Shown here: positions 36,736 to 47,857 of the stretch, piece after piece
Position numbering within the stretch: position 1 is the stretch's first letter
Layout: each line of letters begins with the position of its first letter
Source of the DNA: Stercorarius parasiticus
Taxonomy: Eukaryota > Chordata > Aves > Charadriiformes > Stercorariidae
DNA: 64,000 bases
Direction of reading: 5' to 3'
Assembly (NCBI GenBank): GCA_013396915.1
Contig: VWZL01001945.1
Location: 111,158-175,157, forward strand
The notes under the pieces: generated by a model
The model's input: the letters and a program-made list of their open reading frames with translations, nothing else
The model's database searches: none
Told to the model about the DNA's origin: nothing
Translations under genes and position numbers: made by a program

Positions 36736-39700
36736 CATTCTAAGCATGTTACTCAGAGAAGTTATAGCGATTATGATATCTTTTTTTCTATGACAGGGAC
36801 ACAGGCACACTGGTATGTAGTTTTAAAATCATTAATAAATAGAAAATAAGAGTTAATATCAAACTTCTTTTTTATAAAATGAAGATTATAAACAGTAACA
36901 GTAACTCTTCTTTCTTCTCCCATTCACTTGAAACTACAGTATCTGATTGTGTTTTTTTCTCATAAATGCCACTTAAAGTGATGTTTTATTGCCTTCAGCT
37001 GCAAAAGAGGACAATACGTTCTTATTTTGATTGAATTATTTATTTACTTTAGTCTCAGATTTTATTTAACATTTCTATAGCCTCCCAGGTGATTTGCTGT
37101 TCAGAGTTCAGGGCTATGAAAAAAAGCAAATTTGCATACAAAAATGTGACTAGTGCTGCAAGTGACTAGTGATGTGTTTTTTATGGGTATTCTTTTCTGT
37201 CCATTTGTCCCTTTCACTAATCTTATCATAAGAAGGTCTTATCTTTTTTTTATGCATTGCAATGCTGTATTTTTCCCCACTTAATTAATCTCCAGGTATA
37301 TGGTGCAGACATTAACTGGAAGTAGAGCTTATCTAACATTCACTGTAATCCCAAATCCTTTACCTGTTGGACAAAAATAGTACCTTAATCCCATTTTAAT
37401 CTTCAGGAGGCTGATGTTTCTGTTGCACCATTTGATCACAATAAAAAACATGAGAGAAAGTGGACCAATTCACATTTCTGTGGCCAATGACTTATGAAAG
37501 AAAGAAATATCTTTTTCAGGCAACAGGTGTCCTTTGCCACTGATGGTTCTGCTCTCAAAAGTGACTTCTGGGTATGACAGCACAGCAGTAGTGATCATGC
37601 TTGCTCCTGGCTACCATGATTATGCCATGTGGTTATGAAGTGGCATGTTAAAGCTAGTGAGCAGTGAGTGTTGTCAGGTCCCAGATTTCAAAATATCTGT
37701 AGAAATAGCATGTGTTTTGTTAGCATCCTTGATCTTTTGGGATTTCTGTGATGTGCTTTGGCATATCTTTCTTTTCACATCCTATCCTTTCAAGAGCACC
37801 AAGTGTGCTTCCTTCTTCAGGAGGATCCAGCAATGTTTTTTTCCTGGCAACAGGACCAAAACTTCTAGAAACAGGCCTAGCCATGGCCTAACCTGTTCAT
37901 AATGAATCACGTGTAAAGAAAGATGGAAATGAGGCTTTTAAGTAATTTATATACTACTTCAGGAAAACAGGATGTCTTTTTTTTTTTCCTTTTATTCTGT
38001 TTTCACAGTATCTTCAGAGCTATACAACTCTTTTAGCTCAAGGTTCATGAGGCTTCATTTTAAGCTGATGGTGGTATTACCTCATCTATTTCTTCTTCTT
38101 TCTTTTTCTTTTTTAATCATTCCTAGTTAAACTTTGAGCAATGTTCAAAGACAACAAAACTAAATACTCACTACACTTGTTGCAGCTCATTAACCTCCAC
38201 CTGAACACATTTTCTTTTTGATTTCTTCCTAATATTTTTGGGCATATACTGAGATTTCAAAGAGTTTTTGGCCATTCCAAAAATCCTTTTGAAATTACTG
38301 AACACTGTTTTACATGAAAGCTAATGAAGAATCCGTATTGCTTGCAGTGAACAACCTGGAAGCATTCAGAGAATTTCTACCATTTTAAAATATGTCTGTG
38401 TATTCACTATGAAGTACAATTGTTTTGCACCAAAACACGGGCTTTTTTGAATGAGGCAGTTTCCCCAGGGTGTTTTCCCAATAGCCAAGACTTTATACAT
38501 CCATTCTTAAAGTCACTAATATTTGTCTTATATTCTCAGCAGACTTTTGAAAAACTAGACACATTTTACTTATACTTTCTTTTTTCAGCTCTGTGTTTCT
38601 CTCTTGCAAGGTTCTTGTTTTCTTTCAGTTCATCTAAAATTTTCAACAGAACTTTGAAAAACTCCATACCAAGCGTTTTTCCCTAACAGCTCCTGTAGTA
38701 TATAGCATGGCCGCAGGACTTGCATTTGAATGTACGTCCAGGAACCACTGGAAGAACCATCCTATATGTCAATCTCTTCATAGATGTACAGAAGGCTGAA
38801 TTTCTACAGGTTTTCTACTTTTCCTACTGAATGACAAGTCTCAGATCATCTGGGTTCATATTCTAAGTGAGAGAGTGGTAGAAAAAAAAGCAAAGTGATC
38901 TAAAGGAAATAATGTGTGGACTTTCTTCAAAGCTTGCTTCAAGCAGTAGTAAGGGTGTTTCAGCTGTCTCCCACCAATGGTTTGAAGAGTTGATGTGGTT
39001 TAGGCAAATTTTCAAAAAATATGTGAGAAGTGGGAAAGGTAACTGGAAGAGATATCTTCTAATAAATTTATGGAGAGATCTGTTTTATACAGAGCATGTA
39101 GGTGGTGATACAGAAAGAGGAACGGGATTGGACAGAAAAGCTGAGGACTCTGTTTCCACCTCATTGGAAGGATGCTCAGCTGTGGAGAAGTCAGACAAGC
39201 AAGCATGAGGAAAAAAAACGCTCATCAGTACTGCAGAACTGTGCTTTGTCCATACCAAAGTGGAGTGAATCACTAACTGCACTTGGCCTTCACTGGTTGA
39301 GATTCCCAGAGATCTCATCCATGCTATTCTGTTAGACAGACTTTGTTGGCAGAAGGGATAAGGGTCAGATGGCTTTCCCAAGTTGAGAGTGTATGCATTA
39401 TCCTATCTAAAGAAGTTCTGGATCAGTATGTATTTGAGTATTTTATTGTGTCTTACTGCAATACAGTTTTTCTAATTTGATCTTTAGCTTGATGTCCCTG
39501 GTCATGGGATGCGTGTCCCTTCCCAGGGATAAGATGCTGTTCATTACCATAGCTGAATTGGCTAGGTGCTTGAAAGCACTTGAAAGGTGCCAAGACATGA
39601 ATCATGTCTTCCTCACAGCCTTGAGAATTGGGACAGTCATGACATTGACGGTGATGTTACTGAGAGAGTTCCCATGACTTGCCCTCTTTTCTGTCTCAGA

Positions 39701-40826
39701 TAAAAAAGGTGGATCTGAGGAGTCTGGAGAACAGCATGTGGCTGCTGCCTGAAAACCCATGAAACTGCAAGGTCCTGCTAATCTTATAACCTCCCATAGC
39801 TTTGCTCTTTCTGGAGAACTAACCCTTCATTAAACCTTTTCTCTAGCAAACATATAAGATTAACATTTAATTGTACAATACTCCCACTATCCAAATGTGG
39901 GGCTATCACCTCTTATTGCAGAGTCAGAAGTGAAAAGAGCAATTGGGAAACAAGCACGTTTAGGAACGTGACTTCCAAAGTCTGGAAACTACCTTAGTAG
40001 GTGCTATTCTTTGCTGTCTCCACACAAATGACCAATCATTTTCTATTCCTCATATTAGAAAGCAATCAAACAATTGTCTTTGCAAAAAGGAGCTGTAATA
40101 GTCAGGATAAATGCTATGCAGAATCATAGATGGAGAGGGAAAGAGCATCTTATGGCCCTGGCATAAGAACATCTTGCCAGCTTCAGGCTATCCAGCTGCC
40201 CAGGTCAAGATAAAAGGGAGCTGGATCATTGAGGATGAGTGCCTACCATCCAAAGTACTGCCTGTGGGACATAAAGGGGAAATGATCTATCTGGCCTTAG
40301 GGCGTTTCTTTGCAACTGAAAGGCAGCTGATTAATTTGGGGAACCATCTAACTGCCTTTTGGCTGACTAATTCGGGGGAGATGAATCTGGACTCAAATCA
40401 CTGAAAAATGTTATATCATATTGATAGCCTGGAGGTAACCTCATAGCTAAATAGCCATCTCTGATCATATTTTTTGATCTGCAAGTAGTTTTAAAAACAA
40501 AGTTTAGGGTTTTTTTTAAATTTTCATTATTTCCTAATAAAATATTTAGAGACTGAAATAATGGCTAATTAAAAAAGCATTGAAAAACAGAATGGAATGG
40601 GTTTCAGCTTTTAAGAATGTTTTTCTTCACAAGACCAGTGTCCATATTCAAGGAAAGGAAGATTATCATGAACACTACTATCACCTGTGCAGAGATAAAC
40701 TAAAAGAAATAGCCCTGAGTGGCAATGTTTCACAGAGGTGAAAGTTTGCATTCCAGTACTCACATCATGTGAGAACCACATATTCACCTATAAATATGAA
40801 AGAGAATAGGATTTTTCTTTCGTACA
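36736..40826. other. AT-rich non-coding sequence
   Basis: About 4 kb without recognisable genes. T-rich and CT-rich tracts occur near 37977-37988 and 38090-38117. Open frames at 38912-39208 (plus), 39085-39381 (minus) and 40111-40404 (plus) have no motif, and two of them overlap each other on opposite strands. Confidence 0.5.
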
Positions 40827-40885
40827 TATGTTGCTTGAGGCACAGAGGTCCTAGCTGATGTGTCCACAATCACAAGTAATTTGTG
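40827..40885 (-). mobile_element. MIR-like SINE remnant
   Basis: TGAGGCACAGAGGTCCTAGC, followed by TGATGTGTCCACAATCACA, aligns in order with the reverse complement of the MIR core (TGAGGCACAGAGAGGTTAAGTGACTTGCCCAAGGTCACA). Only this block is clear. The plus-strand open frame that begins just after it (40883-41173) is probably unrelated. Confidence 0.5.
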
Positions 40886-41410
40886 ATTGATGCAAAACTC
40901 ACTGAGTTATCTCAGGTTGTCCCTAACCAGGGGGAAAAAGGGCCTCTGCGAGTAGTTCAAAGCCTTCAAGTCTCCAGGCATGCTCCACTAACCCTGGGAG
41001 AACTGCCAGCTAGGTATGGAGTTGTTTCCTATCCTTCAATTTCCCTGCTTTCCATAAGAAAGGACAGAAGAGACTTGGACGAACAGAAGAGTAGTACTAC
41101 TGGTATACAACGGGACACATCTGTTCTTCATGCACGTATGTCCTTCTTGCTCTCATTTTTCATCTGTACATAAAAACAGTTGCTTAGTACCATATTTTGC
41201 CAGCTTATTTGTAGTGAAATTGATTTGACTCAGTGCTTCCGTTCATTGAGTTACAGCGATACGTTTACCACATGTATTTTATGTGGTTATACAATTAAGG
41301 TCTCGGGATCTAAAAGTAAAATACCAAAAGTGTCAGCTTTTGGCCCTCTTGTCTAAAAGGTATCCTGTGCAGATATGCACTACAGACTGCGCCCCACATC
41401 CTTCCACATC

Positions 41411-41478
41411 CTTCCACAAAGAAAAAGGAACTTTTCTTTCACAAAGTTCCGTTTTCTTCCACAAAGAAAAAGGAACTT
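41411..41478. repeat. Direct repeat, 23 bp, period 45, with an inner hairpin
   Basis: Identical 23-bp copies containing CTTCCACAAAGAAAAAGG lie at 41411-41433 and 41456-41478. The overlapping inverted pair GGAACTTT (41427-41434) and AAAGTTCC (41443-41450) can pair with an 8-nt loop. A preceding CACATCCTTC doublet (about 41395-41414) suggests repeated slippage. Confidence 0.85.
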
Positions 41479-41922
41479 GCATTATTTCTGAAAATTAATA
41501 TGTGAGCATTGTCCTATTTAGCCTTAGCTTCAGGGTGGGACAACAAGCTGTTGAAGTACCGTCCTACTCCTGTTGTTTTTCTGCAGTTTTGGTTAATATG
41601 AAAAAAAATCTAGAATAGAAAATAACAACCTATATCAGTGCAATGGGAAATACTGTAAAAGGAATAGCTTATTGACTTCACAAAAAAGGACAGTTTACTA
41701 TAGGTTTCAGATGTTGTCTTCACTTAGCTTTGTTTTGTTTATTGTGCATTTCAATAACTTGGAACATTTTTAACTTCTCAATTACTTCTTGCAGAAATTA
41801 TGATATACAAGTATTAATGACAGAACTTTCAAATGTATCTAATCCAGATGGATTTTACTAATAAATCAGTACACAATGCTAGTTCAATGACAGTTTTCCC
41901 TTTCAGTATGTGGGTGTTTATG

Positions 41923-41941
41923 GTGTGGTAAATAACCACAC
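41923..41941. other. Short perfect hairpin with RUNX-type arms
   Basis: GTGTGGT and ACCACAC form 7-bp arms around the loop AAATA. Each arm holds TGTGGT/ACCACA, the core bound by RUNX factors, so this is also an inverted pair of such sites. Function is inferred. Confidence 0.4.
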
Positions 41942-43048
41942 AACAAATGTTCTTTTTTCTCCATAAAAGAAAAATAACGACCCTGAATGAATCCAATTAA
42001 AAGACCAAGTGAACTAATTTGAATAATTACAGCAGAAATAGCAAAAGTATGAATTGTTTATTCCATTGTCAAGTTGTTCTTTTATGCTAAAGTCTTAATT
42101 TTCATTTCTCAAGATGCAATGAGCAACACAGCAGTTTAAAATTATGTTTGTCATTTCTGTTCATTAAATGAACAAAAAGATACATCATCTAATGGCTAGT
42201 AAGTAGATGACAAAGTTCAGTCAAGCAGATAAATAAAGACAAGTCTTTAAAAAGAAAGATATCAGACTATTATGTCATTCAAAGAAAGGTATTAAGAAGA
42301 CAAAACATCAAGTACAGAACATTAAGTATGAAGATGAGCAATAAGAACAAATGATAAAGTGGTGAAAACAGTCTCTGTGCATGTTGCCGACTTGGAGGAA
42401 ATTATTCTGAAACAGAAAAGGAGAAATGTTGTTACAGAGGGTGACAGCTCACATACATCTCCCTCAGTGTGCTCCTATGCACCTCACCGGGTGAAGGTGC
42501 TGCTTAAGTGTCTGCCTGGTCTCTCCTTCCTGGGACAGAATTCCAAGACAGTTACGTTACTCTTCTTCTTATATTTCAGTTTATGTAGTGAATTTTAAGA
42601 AAATAGAGTATCAAATGACAGCATGCTGGTAACTATCCTGGCTTTATTCTACAATTTGTGTACTAGGAATAGAAAAGAAAAAGGGACTAGAGAAAATGTC
42701 TTGATGTTCTAATGTGGCTGCATAACTGAGATAACTTTTTTGACCACGTACTTTTTTTTCCCACAGATGTCCTGTTCCCAGCACCTCTTAATTCATGTTC
42801 TGTATTTTATGTTTGTTGTTTCAGTTATATAATTGATCTGGAAAAAGTAACTAATGGTTAACTTCACTCACTGATGGTTCTCTGGGCCTGGTGTCCTGGA
42901 ACCTGTCATTTTCCTTGTGCAGCTGTGACAGAACATCATGTAACACCCACCATGAAGCTTCAAGAGTTAATGAAAGCAAAAGACTTTTAGAACTACTTCT
43001 GCATCTTTCCTGGTCCTGGAACAGAAGGAGACTGATTGAGATACTCAC

Positions 43049-43111
43049 CAGCTTCCTCCATACAGATAAAGATGAAGTTTTTGGAGCTGAAGGCATGGAC
43101 TCTAAAAGAGC
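43049..43111 (-). other. Candidate 63-nt minus-strand exon (unproven)
   Basis: On the minus strand a pyrimidine-rich acceptor (TTCTCTATTCTCACTTCAG then TTTCAG) is followed by 63 nt open through 21 codons, then a donor AAGCTG|GTGAGTAT. The length is a multiple of three, so inclusion or skipping would keep the frame. The encoded peptide is Ser/Pro/Leu-rich and I do not recognise it. The frame stays open past the donor to 42851, which weakens the splice argument. Both signals are good, but chance pairs are expected across 64 kb. Confidence 0.25.
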
Positions 43112-43490
43112 CTGAAACTGAAGTGAGAATAGAGAAAATCTGTTGGAATAGAGCTGTCAGAAATGAGTCATAACCCCAGAGTTTTTACCTCAAAGAGCTT
43201 GTGATTAACACATGAATAAGTGGGTGAAGCTCTCCAGGATGCAAATGGGTCTGAGTATTTTCTCTCTTTAAAAGGCATGAGGCTACACACCTCCCATTCA
43301 ACTGCAAACTGAACTCCTGTCTTCTCAGATTCAGTCAAATGCTAGCCCTGCAGCAAGGACTTATGTGAAAAACGTTGCTGGGAAATTACTGGCTGTATTT
43401 TTACAGTGCCCCCAAAAAAGAAGCTAAGCACATCATTCTTCCCTCCTTGCAGGTCTTTCAGGTAAAAACCTAGCTATTAAAGTAATATGA

Positions 43491-43530
43491 GAGTTTTGCC
43501 ATTGATTTCAGTGAGGTAGGATTTCCACCC
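43491..43530. repeat. Possible ancient amniote repeat fragment
   Basis: GAGTTTTGCCATTGATTTCA, followed by GTGAGGTAGGATTTCCACCC, resembles a phrase I associate with multi-copy reptile and bird DNA (TTTTGCCATTGACTTCAATGG...AGGATTTCACCC). The family name is uncertain. Confidence 0.35.
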
Positions 43531-44052
43531 TTGTTTTTGTGTTATGAAATATATAGATCAAACATTCCTTTCATGCTTTAGGCTATGAGTCCATCTCTAT
43601 CACAAACATTTTTTATTCATAGCAATTCCTATTTTGTTCAGGAAAGATCTGTGCTGTTGAGTGAGATTTTTAGCTGCTTTTCTCAGAGATAGCATGAGCA
43701 ATGGAGACACAGAATCATTTCAGTATCTTTGTGCTTCCCTAAATCTAGAATATTGCAGAAATTGTTCAGTGCCTAAAGTGAAATAGATCACTCAGGAGCT
43801 CTTCCATTTTTTTTTTCATGTCTCCAAAAAAATCACTCCCATTTGTGAATGTAAATTCCAGGACTCAGAGTATAAAACTAATCTATTAAGAGATAAATCA
43901 TGTAAACTATTATTTGCTATCTATAGAGGAAGATAGCCAGTAGGACCAGTATAGTTCTGAATATGGTATTTAAAAATGTTTTTGAGCCTGAAATCAGAAG
44001 TGACGTGTATGGAAGGTCCTAGCAGGAGAAAGATCATAGAGCCATGAGTGCA

Positions 44053-44088
44053 CACAGAAAAGAATAGAGGGCACAGAAAAGAATAGAG
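44053..44088. repeat. Tandem duplication, 19-bp period
   Basis: CACAGAAAAGAATAGAG occurs at 44053 and again at 44072, immediately adjacent. It is a simple two-unit tandem repeat. Confidence 0.85.
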
Positions 44089-44339
44089 AGCAGAGAAATT
44101 AAAGATTAAAAGAGAAAATAAATCTATTTGTAGATAATACGAGCAGTGTAAGAAAAGTATCTTCTTAAATTAGTGAATAGAGTCTGTTAAAAGAGAATTA
44201 AGAGGACATGGTATCAGTTCCATAAATAACATTTTTAATAAAAACTCATGTAGTGGGTCCATTTAAACAAGACATATTTAACATCACATATTTTCAAAAG
44301 GCTATAGTTACAGATACTTGACCAAAAGCTTGGATTGTA

Positions 44340-44660
44340 CTCATTCGTCTGCAAATGACGACAAATAAAACTATTCACCAGTCTGTCCACTGTAACCACA
44401 TTGTATTGCAACTGCAGAGTGTCTACACAGTCCTTGGTTGCTACAATTGCAGAATATGCATCATTTACTTTCAGTGCTTTTAATGTGCTTTTGATTGTGC
44501 TTGTTACGTCACCAAATCACTGCTCTCCATAGTAATGGGCTCGGTTCAAATGACAAACGATAAAGTCTACTTAGTAATTTGATGCACCTGCTGCGTCATT
44601 AAACTACATTGTGTTTAGTTGAGTTTAGCTGCAATCCACAGGCATTTAGAAGTGTCACTT
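44340..44660. promoter_or_regulatory. Possible conserved regulatory element
   Basis: Six CpGs (44346, 44359, 44507, 44542, 44558, 44594) fall in about 250 bp. By eye the next CpG to the right is about 590 bp away at 45184, and the nearest to the left is near 44139. The stretch is free of simple repeats and contains a CRE-like TTACGTCACC, an E-box CACCTG directly followed by the AP-1/MAF-like TGCGTCATTAA, and ATGCATCATTTAC. Retained CpGs and dense transcription-factor words are what conserved enhancers often look like, but constraint is inferred, not measured. Confidence 0.35.
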
Positions 44661-45387
44661 TTCCTACAGAAGGAATCTCATATTTTTTCAATTAACTTAA
44701 CAAGAACACATTGAGAATTACAAAGAAGGAATATTAAGTAATCATAAAGAATATAGAGGATTGTGTTTGTGTTTCTTTATTTCAAAATGCTTATGACTGC
44801 AAAATAGTAGAATATTTTATGTAATTTTGAGCTATTTTTATTATAATAGATGAGGAAATACTATTCTGTATACTAAAATACATTTGACTGTACTACAAAC
44901 CATTTTGTACTTGCTTTTATGTTCAACTTGGTAAATACAGATGACAGCAACTATATGTCACTAGACATGCACTGAAAGAGAAGAAGAGGGATGGGGGCTG
45001 CCCCATAGTGGAAGCCAGGGGCTGGGTCAACCCAGGCACAGGCAGGGCTCTGCCCTCACCCTCCAGCCCCTGATTTTCAATTAGCCTTGGCAGCACTGGC
45101 AAACTGAGTTATAAATATTATTAGCAATATTTCACTTGCAGCCTTTTCAAAGCTTGGTTAACTTAACAAGATTCAAAAATATGTCGGATTAGATGATTTT
45201 TCTGACTAATTTCTCATGGATATTTTTCTCTTCTTTCTTCACATATTTTGTGGAAAATACTAGGATAGCAATGTAGGGTATTGCAACTGATGACTGTATA
45301 TGCACTGAGCAAATCCATTTTCATGGTCTCTTTAAAAAATAAGAAGCACATCATACAATTGTAAAATAGATGCTTTATGATATGCAA

Positions 45388-45434
45388 TGTGAGAAATAAG
45401 TTCCAGTCCAAATGAAATAGGTTCAGGCAGAATC
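45388..45434 (-). mobile_element. LTR 3' terminus, interrupted by CR1
   Basis: These 47 bp match 45826-45872 with three differences, all transitions. They correspond to the last bases of the minus-strand LTR described to the right (ending ...TTATTTCTCACA on the minus strand). Two of the three changes destroy CpGs present in the other copy, so this copy looks more decayed. The CR1 tail begins within the shared AATC. Confidence 0.65.
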
Positions 45435-45628
45435 ATAGAATCTTCATGGTTGGAAAGGGCCTTTGAGATCATCGAGTCCAACCATACACACACACAAACT
45501 GCCCCCCCTACAATCTCTGTCACTAGAGCATGCCCTGAAGTGACAAATCTACACGTTTCTTAAATACCTCTAGGGATGGTGACTCAACCACCTCCCTGGG
45601 CAGGCTGTTCCCGTGCCTGACCACTCTT
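45431..45628 (-). mobile_element. CR1 LINE fragment, minus strand, cut by gap
   Basis: It begins with the reversed CR1 tail AATCATAGAATC, then CATGGTTGGAAAGGGCCTTT, GAGATCATCGAGTCCAACC, a CACACACA tract, GTCACTAGAGCATGCCCTGA, then GGGATGGTGACTCAACCACC and CTGGGCAGGCTGTTC, and runs into the N gap. This is a well-preserved avian CR1 3' end, younger-looking than the copy at 16.6 kb. It sits inside an LTR copy, so it inserted after the LTR did. Confidence 0.92.
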
Positions 45629-45825
45629 NNNNNNNNNNNNNNNNNNNNNNNNNNNNNNNNNNNNNNNNNNNNNNNNNNNNNNNNNNNNNNNNNNNNNNNN
45701 NNNNNNNNNNNNNNNNNNNNNNNNNNNNNNNNNNNNNNNNNNNNNNNNNNNNNNNNNNNNNNNNNNNNNNNNNNNNNNNNNNNNNNNNNNNNNNNNNNNN
45801 NNNNNNNNNNNNNNNNNNNNNNNNN
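45629..45825. other. Assembly gap (197 N)
   Basis: An unbroken run of N. It lies between a CR1 fragment and an LTR end, so repeats probably caused the break. The true length is unknown and may be larger than shown. Confidence 0.99.
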
Positions 45826-46354
45826 TGTGAGAAATAAGTTCCGGTCCGAATGAAATAGGCTCAGGCAGAATCCTCTGTGAAGCACATTTTTATTCACGTT
45901 CTTGCAAGAGCGGGTGACCTAGCAAGTAGGCACACTTTCAGTTCTTGAAACACACCTTTTTATTTCCTAATCCCAGCCATTTTTTTCCCTCCCCTGTTTC
46001 CCATTGGTTAGGTACTCCAGGGTTCACAGTCTGTCCGAGGTGCCTAAAATTCTTCTGAGATGTCTTGCCTCTGTTTAATTCTCTTTATGCTACACCTAAA
46101 GGGATTATCTGACTAGTTTATTTCTTTCCTTTTTTGGTAAAAAATTGCTCAATGTCATTAGCCCTGGTTAAATGTTTGACTACCCTACTAGACATTAATT
46201 CAGTATGAATCAGTTTGTCCTTTTGTCTGTGTGATAAGAGATGTTCTACAAGCCTTTGCTGGAGCCTCTTTGTCTTAGTCATTCCTTTATCATGTCACCT
46301 CTGATGGAAACGGCTTTTCTCCTCTGCAAAAGCAATACCTGCCTTTCTTACACA
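45826..46354 (-). mobile_element. Endogenous retroviral LTR, minus strand
   Basis: On the minus strand the segment reads like an LTR: a CCAAT box (46003-46007), a TATA-like GGAAATAAAAAGG (45955-45967), a polyadenylation signal AATAAA (45889-45894), and a U5-like end finishing in ...CTCACA at the gap edge. An LTR drives and ends transcription of a retrovirus-like element. No internal gag or pol sequence is visible, because the interior would lie in the gap. The 5' boundary near 46350 is a guess based on a TGTGT/TGTAAG start, and I found no target duplication. A solo LTR or the 5' LTR of a provirus are both possible. Confidence 0.65.
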
Positions 46355-47807
46355 CAAGTAGGAGGGCTTCTCAATTTTTCAAGTAATTGTAATCACAAAG
46401 TTTAACAGAGGCACTTAAAGCTTTGAAAAAATATATCTTATTTTCATGTATTTTAGTTGTTGATGCACAAATGCATCACAAAGTTTTATACTAGTTCACA
46501 CTTCAACATTATCATTTCCATTGTCTCAAAAGGAGCTACATCTCTTTCTGTATTTTTTCAGCAGATTCAAAAGTGCTAAAAATGCACACATTACTGCAAA
46601 TACACTTAATTTTATAAAATATACGTTGTAGAATAGGAATTTTGTTGATTTTTCATAGTCATATGAAACCACATCCAAAACTGAATGATAGGAAGACATA
46701 ATTTCCCTCTGTAAGGTCTCTTTGATAACATGCTAACCAATGAAGTTAGTAGAAAAGTAGAAATCAAAATGTTGGTCTCAGTCAAGTGGAGATGATTAGC
46801 TTCTTTCCAAACTATTTAAATAAATAAGGGCACTTAAATAGGTTTATTTTTTTTATATCTAGACTTGTAAAGAATTAAAACAAGAGGAGCCAAAGGTGCT
46901 AAAGGTACCAAAGAACTTTGGAAAACTAAGTAAATTCTTGATTTCCCTTTAGGAACGCAAAAACCTTCATAAAAGTATGGGTCGTCAAAGTAAGAGCAGT
47001 TTTTGAAAATGAGGAACCTCAAATACTTTGTACTGATGAATTCAAAAGGGCTGTCAAAGTTGACCTGGTGCTTACTTTGATTTTAGGAATCAATTAGTAA
47101 TGAAGTAAAGCAATGGAATATATTTGCCTCATTGGAAACTAGGTTTTGTGAAAGAATCTAATTTCCTGATTGATGAATGCTCCTGAGCTAATGTGTAAAC
47201 AAAAAAAATGTTAGTAGAGTCCACGTTTCTTCAATCGAGTATTAATTACTGACAGATATCATGAAGCAATTTTCAGTGTGAAAACATTGTCAAATACAAG
47301 AGATTTTGATGTAGGATTTTAGACAAAATAAAAAGTTATGCACCTATGAACAAGATGTGAGGACTATCCTTATAAAACAAGAGCACAGCATAGAAATCAG
47401 TACTTCTGTAACTGATCTCTGAAAGCAGTGAAAATATATATATATCAATATAAGTTCTTAGTGTGATGCTGCTATAAAGTGTTGTGTATGAGATTTGTTT
47501 ATACTATGAAAAAGAACAATTAACTAGACAAGACCAATCGGTTTACTCCATAATAGTGTTTGGCTGACACAGGAATAAAATGTGCGGGTTTGGTATGTGT
47601 AAACTTGGGAAGGGACTAGAAATCATTGTGGATGTTAAAAGACCTAAATAAGTTATTTGAAATCTGGAAGAAAGGTCTTTAGAGAGTTTTCAATTAGCTT
47701 AGAATAACCAAAAAAATATTGGGAAGTGTTTTGATCTAAGTACCAAAATGTCGTCCTAAAAAAAAAACACTGAGTAATGATGCTGAAGTTCAAGTGAGAG
47801 AGATTTA
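46355..47807. other. AT-rich non-coding sequence
   Basis: Nothing recognised beyond short A/T runs and an ATATATATAT tract near 47434-47443. Confidence 0.55.
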
Positions 47808-47857
47808 AATGGGTGTGGATATGGGTGTGGGTGTAGGTGTGGGGCTGGGGCAGGTGG
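47808..47857 (+). repeat. G-rich GGTGTG-type minisatellite
   Basis: Imperfect GGGTGTG/GGTGTA units end in GGGGCTGGGGCAGGTGGG and are followed by an A-rich run. The tract has many G-triplets and may form a G-quadruplex, though one loop is longer than the strict limit. Confidence 0.75.

Larger units (their letters stand above)
40886..43048. other. AT-rich non-coding sequence
   Basis: Apart from the local duplication at 41411-41478 and a small hairpin at 41923-41941, I see no repeat family or gene here. Confidence 0.5.
43112..44339. other. AT-rich non-coding sequence
   Basis: No gene. It includes a possible ancient repeat fragment at 43491-43530 and a small tandem duplication at 44053-44088. 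Confidence 0.55.

Noticed and set aside
45523..45897. Open frame running across the N gap
   Set aside because: Its middle is unknown bases, and the flanks are CR1 and LTR sequence, so the frame is an artefact.
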